A stretch of DNA of 64,000 bases from Actinomadura chibensis NBRC 106107 (GCF_001552135.1 NZ_BCQP01000002.1:62001-126000), one strand, 5' to 3'. Counted from the stretch's first letter, positions 18,185 to 28,080 are shown. Notes: generated from the sequence alone by a model not told the origin. Translations and numbers: made by a program.

Positions 18185-18235
18185 TAGAATCGGCGTCCGT
18201 CCGTTGTCCGCCGAGGTCGAGGTGAAGCCAGAGCC
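18185..18235 (+). promoter_or_regulatory. truB promoter
   Basis: TAGAAT at 18185-18190 is a good -10 hexamer. It predicts a transcript start near 18197 and a leader of about 40 nt containing GAGGTGAAGCC before the truB ATG. Confidence 0.5.
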
Positions 18236-19105
18236 ATGGAATCGGGGCTCGTCATCGTGGACAAGCCGGCGGGCTGGACGTCCCACGACGTCGTCGGCCG
18301 GATGCGGCGGCTCGCGAAGACCCGGCGGGTCGGGCACGCGGGCACCCTGGACCCGATGGCGACGGGCGTCCTCGTCATCGGCGTCGGGAAGGCCACCCGC
18401 CTCCTCGGGCACCTGGCGCTGACCGAGAAGGCGTACGACGGCACGATCCGGCTGGGCGAGTCGACCAACACCGACGACGCCGAGGGCGAGGTCACGGCGA
18501 CGTCGCCCGCCGACTCCGTCACCGACGCGGAGCTGCGCGCCGGGGTCGCCGCGCTCACCGGGCCGATCCGGCAGGTGCCGCCGCAGGTCAGCGCGATCAA
18601 GGTGAACGGGGAGCGGGCCTACAAGATGGCGCGCAAGGGCGAGGAGGTCGATCTCGCCGCCCGTCCGGTCACCGTGCACGGCTTCACGGTGACCGAGGTC
18701 AGGCGGCGGGGCGAGCTGATCGACGTGGACGCGACCGTCGTCTGCTCGTCCGGCACCTACATCCGCGCGCTGGCCCGCGACCTCGGCGCGGCGCTCGGCT
18801 GCGGCGGGCACCTCACCGCGCTGCGCCGCACCCGCGTCGGCCCGTACGACCTGTCCATGGCGCGGACGCTCGACCAGCTCGCCGAGCATCTGGAGATCAT
18901 CCCGATGGAGGACGCGGTGGCCGCCGTGTTCCCGCGCCGGGACGTGTCCGACGACGACGCCCGCAAGGTCGCGCACGGCGGGCGGCTCCCGGCGGCCGGA
19001 CTCGGCCCCGGCCCCGTCGGGGTCTTCGCGCCGGACGGCTCGCTGCTCGCGCTCGTCGAGGAGCAGGGCGAGGTCGCGAAGCCCCTGGCGGTCTTCGTCC
19101 CCTGA
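18236..19105 (+). CDS. truB: tRNA pseudouridine(55) synthase TruB
   Basis: TruB makes pseudouridine 55 in the T-loop of tRNAs. The 289-residue protein has the catalytic motif GHAGTLDPMATGVL with nucleophile Asp39, KVNGERAYKMARKGEEV, and CSSGTYIRALARDLG. The C-terminal part (about 220-289) is a PUA-like extension of the actinobacterial type. A 110-bp gap and its own -10 box separate it from nrnA. Confidence 0.96.
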   Translation: MESGLVIVDKPAGWTSHDVVGRMRRLAKTRRVGHAGTLDPMATGVLVIGVGKATRLLGHLALTEKAYDGTIRLGESTNTDDAEGEVTATSPADSVTDAELRAGVAALTGPIRQVPPQVSAIKVNGERAYKMARKGEEVDLAARPVTVHGFTVTEVRRRGELIDVDATVVCSSGTYIRALARDLGAALGCGGHLTALRRTRVGPYDLSMARTLDQLAEHLEIIPMEDAVAAVFPRRDVSDDDARKVAHGGRLPAAGLGPGPVGVFAPDGSLLALVEEQGEVAKPLAVFVP

Positions 19106-19177
19106 CTCGGGGGAAGAAGGGGCTGGACGGGACGCCTGTCACGTGGCGATCATCACCGGGGAAACCGGTGCGCACTC

Positions 19178-19213
19178 AACCTACGCTCGCGTAACCTACG
19201 TTTCCGTAGGTTA
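19178..19213. promoter_or_regulatory. Operator-like inverted repeat before trhA
   Basis: TAACCTACG (19192-19200) and CGTAGGTTA (19205-19213) form a 9-bp dyad with a 4-bp TTTC centre. An extra AACCTACG half-site at 19178-19185 lies 15 bp upstream in direct orientation. The layout suits a TetR-type dimer plus a third half-site. It ends 20 bp before the trhA start. Confidence 0.6.
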
Positions 19214-19233
19214 GTTGCCCGAGGAGGTGGCCC

Positions 19234-19899
19234 ATGATCTCGGTGGAGGAGACCCAGGCGGCGTCCCCGACCCGCCCGATGCTGCGCGGCTGGCTGCACG
19301 TCGGGGCGTTCCCCGCGGTGCTGGTGGCCGGGCTCGTGCTGGTCGCGCTCGGCCCGTCGACGCAGGCGCGGCTCGCGTCCGCGCTGTACGTGGCGACGTC
19401 GGCGATGCTGTTCGGGATCTCGGGGACCTACCACCGGCAGACCTCGGTCCGGCTCCTGGAGGCGCTGCGCCGGTTCGACCACGCCAACATCTACCTGATC
19501 ATCGCCGGGACGTACACGCCGTTCGCCGTCCTCGCGCTGGACGGCGGCGTCCGCGTCGCCGTCCTCGCCATCGTCTGGACGGGCGCCGTGGCGGGCGTCG
19601 TCTTCCGGACGACGTGGATCGGCGCCCCGCGCGCTCTCTACGTCACCCTCTACATCGTCCTCGGCTGGGTGGCGGTGTTCTTCCTGCCGCAGTTCGTGTC
19701 CGGAGCGGGCCTCCTGGCCTGCCTCATGGTCGCGCTCGGCGGCGTCTGCTACAGCGTCGGGGGAGTGGTGTACGGGCTGCGCCGCCCGAACCCGTCGCCG
19801 CGCTGGTTCGGGTTCCACGAGGTCTTCCACGCCTGCACGCTCGCCGCGTACGTCCTGCAGTACATCGCCGTCTCGCTGGTCGTCTACCGGTCCGCCTGA
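19234..19899 (+). CDS. trhA: Hemolysin III / PAQR-family membrane protein TrhA
   Basis: A 221-residue protein with seven membrane segments and the HlyIII pattern: GISGTYHR, RFDHANIYLIIAGTYTPF, and FHEVFHACTLAAY, supplying the conserved Ser, Asp and His residues of a probable zinc site. TrhA proteins influence membrane fluidity homeostasis; the old haemolysin name is not evidence of toxicity. The ATG has GAGGAGG eight bases upstream. A conspicuous dyad upstream suggests repressor control. Confidence 0.9.
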   Translation: MISVEETQAASPTRPMLRGWLHVGAFPAVLVAGLVLVALGPSTQARLASALYVATSAMLFGISGTYHRQTSVRLLEALRRFDHANIYLIIAGTYTPFAVLALDGGVRVAVLAIVWTGAVAGVVFRTTWIGAPRALYVTLYIVLGWVAVFFLPQFVSGAGLLACLMVALGGVCYSVGGVVYGLRRPNPSPRWFGFHEVFHACTLAAYVLQYIAVSLVVYRSA

Positions 19900-20007
19900 A
19901 CCCGGCGGCCGTTCCGCCTGAACCCGGGTGCCACCCCGTCCGCCCGCGCATGGCACTCTTAGGGACGGCAGGAAAGTCCGGGCAGGCACGTCCTACGCAG
20001 GGAGAGA

Positions 20008-20955
20008 ATGGTGCGGCGCTGGAATGGCCTCGGCGAGGTCCCCGCTGACTGGGGCCGCTCGGTGGTCACCATCGGGGTGTTCGACGGCGTTCACCGCGGC
20101 CATCAGCGGATCGTCGGCGCCGCCGCGGACGAGGCGCGCCGCCGCGGGCTGCGGTCCGTCGTGATCACCTTCGACCCGCACCCGGACGAGGTCGTCCGGC
20201 CGGGCACCCACCCGCCGCTGCTCGCGAGCACCCGGCGCCGCGTCGAGCTGCTCGAAGGGCTCGGCACCGACGCCGTCGTGGTCGTGCCGTTCACGCTGGA
20301 GCTGTCGAAGATGGCGCCGGACGAGTTCGTCCAGTCGGTGCTGGCCGACCGGCTGCACGCGGCGCACGTGATCGTCGGCGAGGACTTCCGGTTCGGGCAC
20401 AAGGCCAAGGGCGACGTGGCGCTGCTGCGCGACCTCGGCGACAAGTACGACTTCACCGCCGAGGGGATGCCGCTCGTGGCGAACGGCGACACGATCACCT
20501 CCACCTACATCCGCGGGCGGCTCGACGCGGGCGCGGTGGAGGAGGCGGCGCGGGCGCTCGGCCGCCCGCACCGGGTCGAGGGCGTCGTCGTGCGCGGGCA
20601 CCAGCGGGGCCGCGCGCTCGGCTTCCCCACGGCGAACCTGGAGACGCAGCCGCACACCGCGATCCCGGCGGACGGCGTGTACGCGGGCTGGCTCGTCTGC
20701 GACTCCGACCGCTACCCCGGCTTCCGCTGGCCCGCCGCGATCTCCATCGGCACGAACCCGACGTTCGAGGGCGCCGGGGAGCGGACCGTCGAGGCGTACG
20801 CGCTGGACCGCGACGACCTCGACCTCTACGGCGAGCACATGGCCGTCGACTTCGTCGCCCGCATCCGCGACACGCTCAAGTTCGAGTCGGTCGAGGCGCT
20901 GATCGAGGAGATGCACCGGGACGTCGACCGCGCCCGGGAGATCACCTCCGGCTGA
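20008..20955 (+). CDS. ribF: Bifunctional riboflavin kinase / FMN adenylyltransferase RibF
   Basis: RibF converts riboflavin to FMN and then FAD. The N-terminal nucleotidyltransferase domain (1-185) shows GVFDGVHRGHQ, FDPHPDEVV and GEDFRFGHKAKG. The C-terminal flavokinase domain (190-315) shows RVEGVVVRGHQRGRALGFPTANL and ISIGTNPTF. Length 315 is normal. The ATG has GGGAGAG upstream. It sits between truB/trhA and rpsO as in other actinobacteria. Confidence 0.96.
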   Translation: MVRRWNGLGEVPADWGRSVVTIGVFDGVHRGHQRIVGAAADEARRRGLRSVVITFDPHPDEVVRPGTHPPLLASTRRRVELLEGLGTDAVVVVPFTLELSKMAPDEFVQSVLADRLHAAHVIVGEDFRFGHKAKGDVALLRDLGDKYDFTAEGMPLVANGDTITSTYIRGRLDAGAVEEAARALGRPHRVEGVVVRGHQRGRALGFPTANLETQPHTAIPADGVYAGWLVCDSDRYPGFRWPAAISIGTNPTFEGAGERTVEAYALDRDDLDLYGEHMAVDFVARIRDTLKFESVEALIEEMHRDVDRAREITSG

Positions 20956-21192
20956 GCCGGGCGCGGCGCCGCGGCGGCTGCCTCCGCGAGCGGCGCATAC
21001 CCTGCGACAACGCCGCTTTCCGCAACGTGACCGGGGGGCTTTCCGGCATGGTACGGTGAATAGTCGCCGGGAAGGGCCCCGGCGCGGCTGGCTGCACCCT
21101 CATGCGGCCCGCCACTCTCTTAACACGCACCATGCGGACCCGCGCGCCCACCGGGCCCGGATCTGCGGGTGTCGATCCATCGAAGGAGCCAC
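20956..21192 (+). promoter_or_regulatory. rpsO upstream region
   Basis: This 237-bp gap holds a candidate -10, TACGGT, at about 21051-21056, which would give a leader of about 130 nt before rpsO ending in AAGGAG. No clear -35 was found, and I could not recognise a specific S15-binding leader structure by eye. Confidence 0.35.
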
Positions 21193-21462
21193 GTGTCGCT
21201 CGACACCGCCACGAAAAACAAGATCATCTCCGAGTACGCGACCACTGAGGGTGACACCGGTTCCCCGGAGGTCCAGGTCGCGCTGCTCACGCGTCGGATC
21301 AACGATCTGACCGAGCACCTCAAGGAGCACAAGCACGACCACCACAGCCGCCGCGGCCTGCTGCTGCTGGTCGGCCGTCGTCGCCGGCTCCTTAAGTACC
21401 TGTCCAACAAGGACATCAACCGCTACCGGCAGCTCATCGAGCGACTCGGACTGCGCCGCTAG
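21193..21462 (+). CDS. rpsO: 30S ribosomal protein S15
   Basis: An 89-residue S15 with the hallmark [51 protein letters not shown]. The GTG at 21193 is chosen because AAGGAG lies five bases upstream and the resulting protein matches the family length. It binds 16S rRNA early in 30S assembly. It is followed by a terminator and by pnp. Confidence 0.98.
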   Translation: MSLDTATKNKIISEYATTEGDTGSPEVQVALLTRRINDLTEHLKEHKHDHHSRRGLLLLVGRRRRLLKYLSNKDINRYRQLIERLGLRR

Positions 21463-21470
21463 CAGGGTGC

Positions 21471-21506
21471 GGGAGTGGCCCCCGGGGCCACTCCCTTCCT
21501 TTTTGG
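21471..21506 (+). terminator. rpsO terminator
   Basis: GGGAGTGGCC (21471-21480) pairs with GGCCACTCCC (21486-21495) over a 5-nt loop, followed by TTCCTTTTT. It is one of the few hairpins in the window with a real T run. Confidence 0.85.
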
Positions 21507-21670
21507 CCGGACGGGGAGGCGCCGGAGCACGGCGCGCCCCGACCGGCGCGCCGGAGGCCCGGCCGACACGGTTCGGCCTTCCGGCGCGCCCGGCCGCCCG
21601 GGCCCCCGTGCGAGGGGCGCGGGCCGGCCAGTAAAACTGGAGACAAGCCTCGCGGACACCGCTGGTGCGG

Positions 21671-21733
21671 GCCGGTCCTCGGTAGTGGCCTCCGGATCGC
21701 GAAGCGATCCGGGCGCTTCGATCGAAGACCGGC
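21671..21733 (+). promoter_or_regulatory. Nested hairpin in the rpsO-pnp intergenic region
   Basis: An outer stem GCCGGTC (21671-21677) with GACCGGC (21727-21733) encloses a perfect 9-bp hairpin CCGGATCGC-GAA-GCGATCCGG (21692-21712) and a 12-bp palindrome CTTCGATCGAAG (21716-21727), whose last base competes with the outer stem. In E. coli and in Streptomyces the rpsO-pnp leader hairpin is an RNase III target through which PNPase limits its own mRNA; a similar role here is inferred. The remainder of the 332-bp gap shows nothing else clear. Confidence 0.6.
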
Positions 21734-21794
21734 AGCGTGACAAACCACGGGAAACGGCCGCGAGGACCGACATGGAACCCTGAGGAGGTTTCCC

Positions 21795-24140
21795 GTGACA
21801 GAAGCCGTTCGCATCGACGGCGCGCACAGCACCGAGGCCGTGATCGACAACGGCACGTTCGGCACCCGCACCATCCGGTTCGAGACGGGCCGGCTGGCCC
21901 GGCAGGCGGCCGGCTCGGCCGTCGCCTACCTCGACGACGACACGATGGTGCTCTCGGCGACGACCGCGTCCAAGAAGCCGAAGGACAACCTCGACTTCTT
22001 CCCGCTGACCGTCGACGTCGAGGAGCGCATGTACGCGGCCGGGCGCATCCCCGGCTCGTTCTTCCGGCGCGAGGGCCGCCCGTCCGAGGACGCGATCCTC
22101 ACCTGCCGCCTGATCGACCGGCCGCTGCGCCCGTCGTTCACCAAGGGGCTGCGCAACGAGATCCAGGTCGTCGAGACGATCATGGCGCTGCACCCCGACC
22201 ACCTGTACGACGTCGTCGCGATCAACGCGGCGTCGATGTCCACGCAGCTCGCGGGCCTGCCGTTCTCCGGCCCGATCGGCGGCGTCCGCGTCGCGCTGAT
22301 CGAGGGCCAGTGGGTCGGCTTCCCGACCCATCCCGAGCTGGAGAACGCCACCTTCGACATGGTGGTCGCCGGGCGCGTCCTGGAGGACGGCGACGTCGCG
22401 ATCATGATGGTCGAGGCGGAGTCCACCCGCGACACCCTGAAGCTCGTCGGCGACGGCGCGACCGCCCCGACCGAGGAGACCGTCGCCCAGGGCCTGGAGG
22501 CGGCCAAGCCGTTCATCAAGGTGCTGTGCAAGGCGCAGAGCGACCTCGCGGCCGTCGCCGCGAAGGAGACCGCCGAGTACCCGATCTTCCTCGACTACCA
22601 GGACGACGTGCTCGCCGCCGTCACCGAGTCGGTCAGCGAGGACCTCGCGCAGGCCCTCACGATCGTCGGCAAGCAGGAGCGCGAGTCCCGGCTGGACGAG
22701 CTGAAGGCCGGCGTCGCCGAGAAGCTCGCCGAGCAGTTCGAGGGGCGCGAGAAGGAGATCTCCGCCGCCTACCGCGCCGTGACCAAGAAGCTCGTCCGGG
22801 AGCGGATCATCCGCGACGGGGTGCGCATCGACGGCCGCGGCCCGAAGGACATCCGCCAGCTCACCGCGGAGGCGCACGTCATCCCGCGGGTGCACGGGTC
22901 GGCGCTGTTCGAGCGCGGCGAGACGCAGATCCTCGGCGTGACGACGCTGAACATGCTCCGCATGGAGCAGATGATCGACACGCTGAACCCCGAGCGCACC
23001 AAGCGCTACATGCACAACTACAACTTCCCGCCGTACTCCACCGGTGAGACGGGCCGGGTCGGTTCGCCGAAGCGCCGCGAGATCGGGCACGGCGCGCTCG
23101 CCGAGCGGGCGCTGATCCCGGTGCTGCCGAGCCGCGAGGAGTTCCCGTACGCGATCCGGCAGGTGTCGGAGGCGCTCGGGTCGAACGGGTCCACCTCGAT
23201 GGGCTCGGTGTGCGCGTCCACCATGTCGCTGCTGGACGCGGGCGTCCCGCTCAAGCAGATGGTGGCGGGCATCGCGATGGGCCTGATCAACGAGGGCGAC
23301 GAGTACGTCACGCTGACCGACATCCTCGGCGCCGAGGACGCCTTCGGCGACATGGACTTCAAGGTCGCCGGCACCCGCGACGTCATCACCGCGCTCCAGC
23401 TCGACACCAAGCTCGACGGCATCCCCGCGTCGGTGCTGGCCGCCGCGCTGCGCCAGGCCAAGGGCGCCCGCCTCGCGATCCTCGACGTGATGCAGGAGGC
23501 GATCGAGGCCCCGGCCGAGATGAGCCCGAACGCGCCGCGGATCATCACGATCAAGGTCCCGGTCGACAAGATCGGCGAGGTCATCGGCCCCAAGGGCAAG
23601 ATGATCAACTCGATCCAGGACGACACCGGCGCCGACATCACGATCGAGGACGACGGCACCATCTACGTCGGCGCCACCGACGGGCCGTCCGCGGAGGCCG
23701 CGCGGCAGGCGATCAACTCGATCGCGAACCCGCACATGCCGGAGATCGGCGAGCGCTACCTCGGCACCGTCGTGAAGACGACGACGTTCGGCGCGTTCGT
23801 GTCGCTGCTGCCCGGCAAGGACGGCCTGCTGCACGTCTCGCAGATCCGCAAGCTGCACGGCGGCGCCCGGATCGAGAACGTCGAGGACGTGATGAGCGTC
23901 GGCGAGAAGATCCAGGTCGAGGTCACCGAGATCGACCAGCGCGGCAAGCTGTCGCTGGTCCCGGTCGAGGTGATCGAGCGCGAGTCCGCGGGCGACGCGG
24001 GCGACGGCGGGGCCCCGGCGGGCGGCGCGTCCGGCGACGGCGAGTCCGGCGAGCGCCGGGAGGGCCGCGACGACGGCGAGCGGCGGCCGCGCCGCCGCCG
24101 CACCCGGCGCGGCGGGGACGACGAGTCCCGCAACTCCTGA
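21795..24140 (+). CDS. pnp: Polyribonucleotide nucleotidyltransferase (PNPase)
   Basis: PNPase degrades RNA phosphorolytically from the 3' end and in actinomycetes also adds 3' tails. The 781-residue protein has two RNase PH-like domains (about 20-250 and 360-570), a helical linker, a KH domain ([16 protein letters not shown], near 590) and an S1 domain ([20 protein letters not shown], near 650-720), then a basic Arg-rich tail of about 45 residues. The GTG start has GAGGAGG upstream. Confidence 0.97.
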   Translation: MTEAVRIDGAHSTEAVIDNGTFGTRTIRFETGRLARQAAGSAVAYLDDDTMVLSATTASKKPKDNLDFFPLTVDVEERMYAAGRIPGSFFRREGRPSEDAILTCRLIDRPLRPSFTKGLRNEIQVVETIMALHPDHLYDVVAINAASMSTQLAGLPFSGPIGGVRVALIEGQWVGFPTHPELENATFDMVVAGRVLEDGDVAIMMVEAESTRDTLKLVGDGATAPTEETVAQGLEAAKPFIKVLCKAQSDLAAVAAKETAEYPIFLDYQDDVLAAVTESVSEDLAQALTIVGKQERESRLDELKAGVAEKLAEQFEGREKEISAAYRAVTKKLVRERIIRDGVRIDGRGPKDIRQLTAEAHVIPRVHGSALFERGETQILGVTTLNMLRMEQMIDTLNPERTKRYMHNYNFPPYSTGETGRVGSPKRREIGHGALAERALIPVLPSREEFPYAIRQVSEALGSNGSTSMGSVCASTMSLLDAGVPLKQMVAGIAMGLINEGDEYVTLTDILGAEDAFGDMDFKVAGTRDVITALQLDTKLDGIPASVLAAALRQAKGARLAILDVMQEAIEAPAEMSPNAPRIITIKVPVDKIGEVIGPKGKMINSIQDDTGADITIEDDGTIYVGATDGPSAEAARQAINSIANPHMPEIGERYLGTVVKTTTFGAFVSLLPGKDGLLHVSQIRKLHGGARIENVEDVMSVGEKIQVEVTEIDQRGKLSLVPVEVIERESAGDAGDGGAPAGGASGDGESGERREGRDDGERRPRRRRTRRGGDDESRNS

Positions 24141-24158
24141 CCCCTCGGCGATGACCGG

Positions 24159-24236
24159 CCGGCCGTCCCACCCATGACAGCCAAGCTCAGCTCGTCCCTC
24201 GACGGGGCGGTTGGGCGGGGGCTGCGGGACGGCCGG
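24159..24236 (+). other. Long-range stem between pnp and the M16 peptidase gene
   Basis: CCGGCCGTCCC (24159-24169) is complementary to GGGACGGCCGG (24226-24236), an 11-bp stem closing a 56-nt loop that includes CGTCCCTCGACGGGG. It could attenuate or terminate transcripts leaving pnp, or be a processing site. Confidence 0.4.
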
Positions 24237-24270
24237 TCGGCGCTTTCCAACAACGGAATGTGAGCGACAC

Positions 24271-25590
24271 GTGACCCTGCCGGCGAGGGCGCAGGAGCCC
24301 GGCACCACCACCACGATCCACACCGAGGGCGCCGGCGCGGTGCGGCGCACCGTCCTGCCCGGCGGGCTGCGGATCATCACCGAGACGATGCCGACGGTGC
24401 GCTCCGCCGCGTTCGGCATCTGGTCGGCGGTCGGCTCCCGCGACGAGGCGCCCGCCGACGCGGGCGCCAGCCACTACCTGGAGCACGTGCTGTTCAAGGG
24501 CACCGCCCGGCGGACGGCGCTGGAGATCTCCGCGGCGGTCGACGCGGTCGGCGGCGACCTCAACGCGTTCACCGCGAAGGAGTACACCTGCTACTACGCG
24601 CGGGTGCTCGACTCCGACCTGCCGCTCGCGGTGGACGTGGTGTCCGACATGGTCGCCGGGTCGGTGAACCGGCCGGAGGACGTCGAGGCCGAGCGCGGCG
24701 TGATCCTCGAAGAGATCCACATGCGCGACGACGACCCCGGCGACCTGATCCACGACGAGTTCGCGACCGCGCTGTACGGCGACACCCCGCTCGGCCGTCC
24801 GATCCTCGGCACCGAGGAGTCGATCAACGCGCTGTCGCGGGACCGCATCCACGGGTACTACCGGGAGCACTACGTCCCGTCCAACCTGGTGGTGTCGGTG
24901 GCGGGCAACATCGACCACGACGAGGTCGTGCGGCTCGTGTCCGGCGCGTTCGCCGGGTACCTGACCGGCGACGCCGAGCCCGCCCCGCCCCGGTTGGACG
25001 GCGCGCCCGCGCCGGTCGACCCGCGCAGCGTGGTGATCGACAAGGACACCGAGCAGGCGCACATCATCCTCGGCGGCGCGGGGGTGTCGCGCACCGACGA
25101 CCGGCGGTTCGCGCTCGGCGTGCTGAACGCGGCGCTGGGCGGCGGGATGTCGTCCCGCCTGTTCCAGGAGATCCGGGAGAAGCGGGGCCTCGCGTACTCG
25201 GTGTACAGCTACACCGCGCAGTACGCCGACTCCGGCGTCTTCGGCGTCTACGCGGGCTGCCAGCCCGCCAAGGCGGAGGAGGTGCTGTCGATCTGCCGGG
25301 ACGAGCTCGGCAGGGCCGCCGCCGAGAGCCTCACCGACGAGGAGCTGGAGCGCGGGAAGGGGCAGCTCCGCGGCGCCATGGTCCTCGGCCTCGAGGACAC
25401 CGGGTCCCGGATGAGCCGCATCGGCAAGAGCGAACTGGTGTACGAGTCGCTGCTGCCGGTGGACGAGGTGCTCGCCCGCATCGAGGCCGTCACGCTCGAC
25501 GACGTCCGCGCGATCGCCCGCGAGGTGCTGACCGCGCCGCAGGCGCTGACCGTGATCGGCCCGGTGGGGGACCGCGACTTCGCGGCCTAG
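24271..25590 (+). CDS. M16-family zinc peptidase (processing-peptidase-like)
   Basis: A 439-residue insulinase-type peptidase. The inverted zinc motif is HYLEH at residues 68-72 with the downstream Glu in EERGVILEEIHM-like context (AERGVILEEI). The second, non-catalytic half carries GGGMSSRLFQEIREKRGLAYSVYSY. It follows pnp as in most actinobacteria. The GTG at 24271 matches family length; its ribosome-binding site is weak. Confidence 0.93.
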   Translation: MTLPARAQEPGTTTTIHTEGAGAVRRTVLPGGLRIITETMPTVRSAAFGIWSAVGSRDEAPADAGASHYLEHVLFKGTARRTALEISAAVDAVGGDLNAFTAKEYTCYYARVLDSDLPLAVDVVSDMVAGSVNRPEDVEAERGVILEEIHMRDDDPGDLIHDEFATALYGDTPLGRPILGTEESINALSRDRIHGYYREHYVPSNLVVSVAGNIDHDEVVRLVSGAFAGYLTGDAEPAPPRLDGAPAPVDPRSVVIDKDTEQAHIILGGAGVSRTDDRRFALGVLNAALGGGMSSRLFQEIREKRGLAYSVYSYTAQYADSGVFGVYAGCQPAKAEEVLSICRDELGRAAAESLTDEELERGKGQLRGAMVLGLEDTGSRMSRIGKSELVYESLLPVDEVLARIEAVTLDDVRAIAREVLTAPQALTVIGPVGDRDFAA

Positions 25591-25605
25591 CGGCGGACTT
25601 GATAA

Positions 25606-25655
25606 GCGGACCAGGGTCCGTTACTCTCTCGAGGAGTAACCGGACCCTGGTCCGC
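25606..25655. promoter_or_regulatory. Large double palindrome before the azoreductase gene
   Basis: The left arm (25606-25626) is GCGGACCAGGGTCCG then TTACTC; the right arm (25634-25655) is GAGTAA, one extra C, then CGGACCCTGGTCCGC. They are complementary over 21 bp apart from that single base, around a 7-nt centre. Each arm also contains its own palindrome, GGACC-NN-GGTCC. This is two operators facing each other, typical of a TetR/MarR/HxlR-type repressor. A ribosome-binding site TTGGAGGA follows before the ATG. Confidence 0.7.
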
Positions 25656-25677
25656 ATGTCTTTTGGAGGACTTCCTC

Positions 25678-26301
25678 ATGTCCCGTCTGCTGCACATCTC
25701 CGCCTCGCCCCGGGGCGCCGCGTCCGAGTCGCTGGCGATCGCCGAGACCTTCCTCGGCGCCTACCGGGAGACCCACGGCGACGTGGTCGACCACCACGAC
25801 CTGTGGGACGGCACGCTCCCCGAGTTCGGCCCCGCCGCGGCCGCCGCCAAGATGGCCGTGTTCGCGGGCGAGACGCCGGCCGGGGACCAGGCCGCCGCGT
25901 GGACGGCCGCCCGCGAGGTGTTCGAGCGCTACGACTCCTACGACCGGTACCTGTTCAGCGTCCCGATGTGGAACTCCAGCGTCCCCTACATCCTGAAGCA
26001 GTTCGTCGACGTCGTGTCGCAGCCCGGCTGGGTGTTCTCCTTCGACCCGGAGGAGGGCTACACCGGCCTGCTGCGCGGCAAGAAGGCCGCCGTCGTCTAC
26101 ACCAGCGCCGTGTACGGCGAGGGGCGTCCGCCCGCGTTCGGGACCGACAACCAGCGGCCCTTCCTCGAAGGCTGGCTGCGCTGGACGGGGATCGCCGACA
26201 TCGAGGTGGTCGAGTTCCGCCCGGACCTCGCCACCGCCGACGCCGAGTCGGGCCGCCGCGCCGCGCACGCCGAGGCGCGGGAGCTCGGCAAGCGCTTCTG
26301 A
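25678..26301 (+). CDS. azoR: FMN-dependent NADH-azoreductase
   Basis: A 207-residue flavodoxin-like quinone/azo reductase of the AzoR class: HISASPRGAASESLAIAETFL (FMN phosphate loop), SVPMWNSSVPYILKQFVDVV, and YTSAVYGEG. It reduces quinones and azo compounds with NADH via FMN and is commonly induced by electrophiles. The ATG has TTGGAGGA upstream. The double palindrome immediately 5' implies tight repression; no regulator gene is adjacent. Confidence 0.9.
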   Translation: MSRLLHISASPRGAASESLAIAETFLGAYRETHGDVVDHHDLWDGTLPEFGPAAAAAKMAVFAGETPAGDQAAAWTAAREVFERYDSYDRYLFSVPMWNSSVPYILKQFVDVVSQPGWVFSFDPEEGYTGLLRGKKAAVVYTSAVYGEGRPPAFGTDNQRPFLEGWLRWTGIADIEVVEFRPDLATADAESGRRAAHAEARELGKRF

Positions 26302-26307
26302 CGATAG

Positions 26308-27081
<774 letters not shown>

Positions 27082-27088
27082 CGGAGGC

Positions 27089-27166
27089 GTGAACCCGGCC
27101 TTTCGCGGGGCGGGCCTCGGCCGCCGCCTCTACGAGGCGTTCTTCGCTCTGGCCGCCGCCGATGAG
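27089..27166 (+). pseudogene. Remnant of a GNAT acetyltransferase
   Basis: Bases 27089-27163 read VNPAFRGAGLGRRLYEAFF followed by ALAAAD, which is the acetyl-CoA-binding motif A of a GNAT enzyme (xPxxRGxGLGRRL). The preceding strands and everything after are missing; the frame runs into the end of the antisense sigma gene. It looks like a fragment left by deletion or insertion next to dapB. Confidence 0.6.
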
Positions 27167-27171
27167 CGCCG

Positions 27172-28047
27172 TCAGTCGAGGACGGTCAGGTCGAGGGCGG
27201 CGAGGCGGTCGGGGTCGGCGAGGATGTCGATGGCGGCGACGCGGCCGTCCACCACCGTGAAGGACAGCACCGACCGGGCGCGGCCGTTCACGATGCCGAC
27301 CACGCCGGCCGCGCCGTTGACGAGGGCCGGGCGCGCGTCGCCGCCCGCGCTGCGGAAGAGGAGGGCCTGCCCGGCGACGGCCCGCGCGCCGCGGAGCTCG
27401 GTCCGTCCGACGGCGGGGCCGGCGTCGGCGCGGAGCACCACGTCCGGGGCGAGGACGGCGACGAGCGCGTCGAAGTCGCCGCCCCGGGCCGCGGCGAGGA
27501 AGGCGTCCACGACCTCGCGCTGGCGCACGGGGTCCGGCTCCGGGACGGGCGCCGCGCCGCGCACCCGGCGGCGGGCCCGGCTGGCGAGCTGCCGGGCGGC
27601 GGCGGGGGAGCGCCCGATGATCGCGGCGATGTCGTCGAACGGGACGGCGAACGTGTCGTGCAGGACGAACGCGAGCCGCTCGGCCGGGCTGAGCGACTGG
27701 AGCACCACCTGCAGCGCGAGCCCGACCGAGTCGGCCATGAGCGCCTCGTGCTCGGGGTCGACGCCGGACACGGGGTCGAGGATCGGGTCCGGCAGCGGCT
27801 CGTCCAGGGGGTCCTCGCGGCGGGACGTGCGCGAGCGCAGCATGTCCAGGCAGACGCGCCCGACGACGGTGGTCAGCCAGCCGCCGAGGTTGTCGATGCC
27901 GGACGGGTCGGACTTGGCGAGCCGCAGCCACGCCTCCTGGACGGCGTCGTCGGCCTCGGCGAGCGAGCCGAGCATCCGGTACGCCACGGCCCGCAGGTGG
28001 CCGCGGTGCCGCTCGAACCGGTCGGCCAGGTAGTCGCGCTCGTCCAT
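27172..28047 (-). CDS. sigJ: ECF41-type RNA polymerase sigma factor with SnoaL-like C-terminal domain
   Basis: A 291-residue extracytoplasmic-function sigma factor. Region 2 is YLADRFERHRGHLRAVAYRMLGS with DAVQEAWLRLA; region 4 is LSPAERLAFVLHDTFAVPFDDIA with SPAAARQLASRARRRV. Residues 175-285 form a SnoaL-like domain that in ECF41 factors regulates activity in place of an anti-sigma factor; ILADPDRL fits the NPDKL-type end motif. The ATG has GGGGGA upstream. A matching ECF41 promoter lies just 5' (see 28081-28107), so the gene probably activates itself. The usual partner gene, a carboxymuconolactone decarboxylase or oxidoreductase, is not adjacent. Confidence 0.9.
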   Translation of the reverse strand: MDERDYLADRFERHRGHLRAVAYRMLGSLAEADDAVQEAWLRLAKSDPSGIDNLGGWLTTVVGRVCLDMLRSRTSRREDPLDEPLPDPILDPVSGVDPEHEALMADSVGLALQVVLQSLSPAERLAFVLHDTFAVPFDDIAAIIGRSPAAARQLASRARRRVRGAAPVPEPDPVRQREVVDAFLAAARGGDFDALVAVLAPDVVLRADAGPAVGRTELRGARAVAGQALLFRSAGGDARPALVNGAAGVVGIVNGRARSVLSFTVVDGRVAAIDILADPDRLAALDLTVLD

Positions 28048-28080
28048 CGGGTCCCCCTCGTCGGCTCCGTCACCAGCCTT

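Noticed and set aside
19900-20007. FMN riboswitch upstream of ribF
   Set aside because: The gap is only 108 bp and I could not find the conserved RFN blocks.
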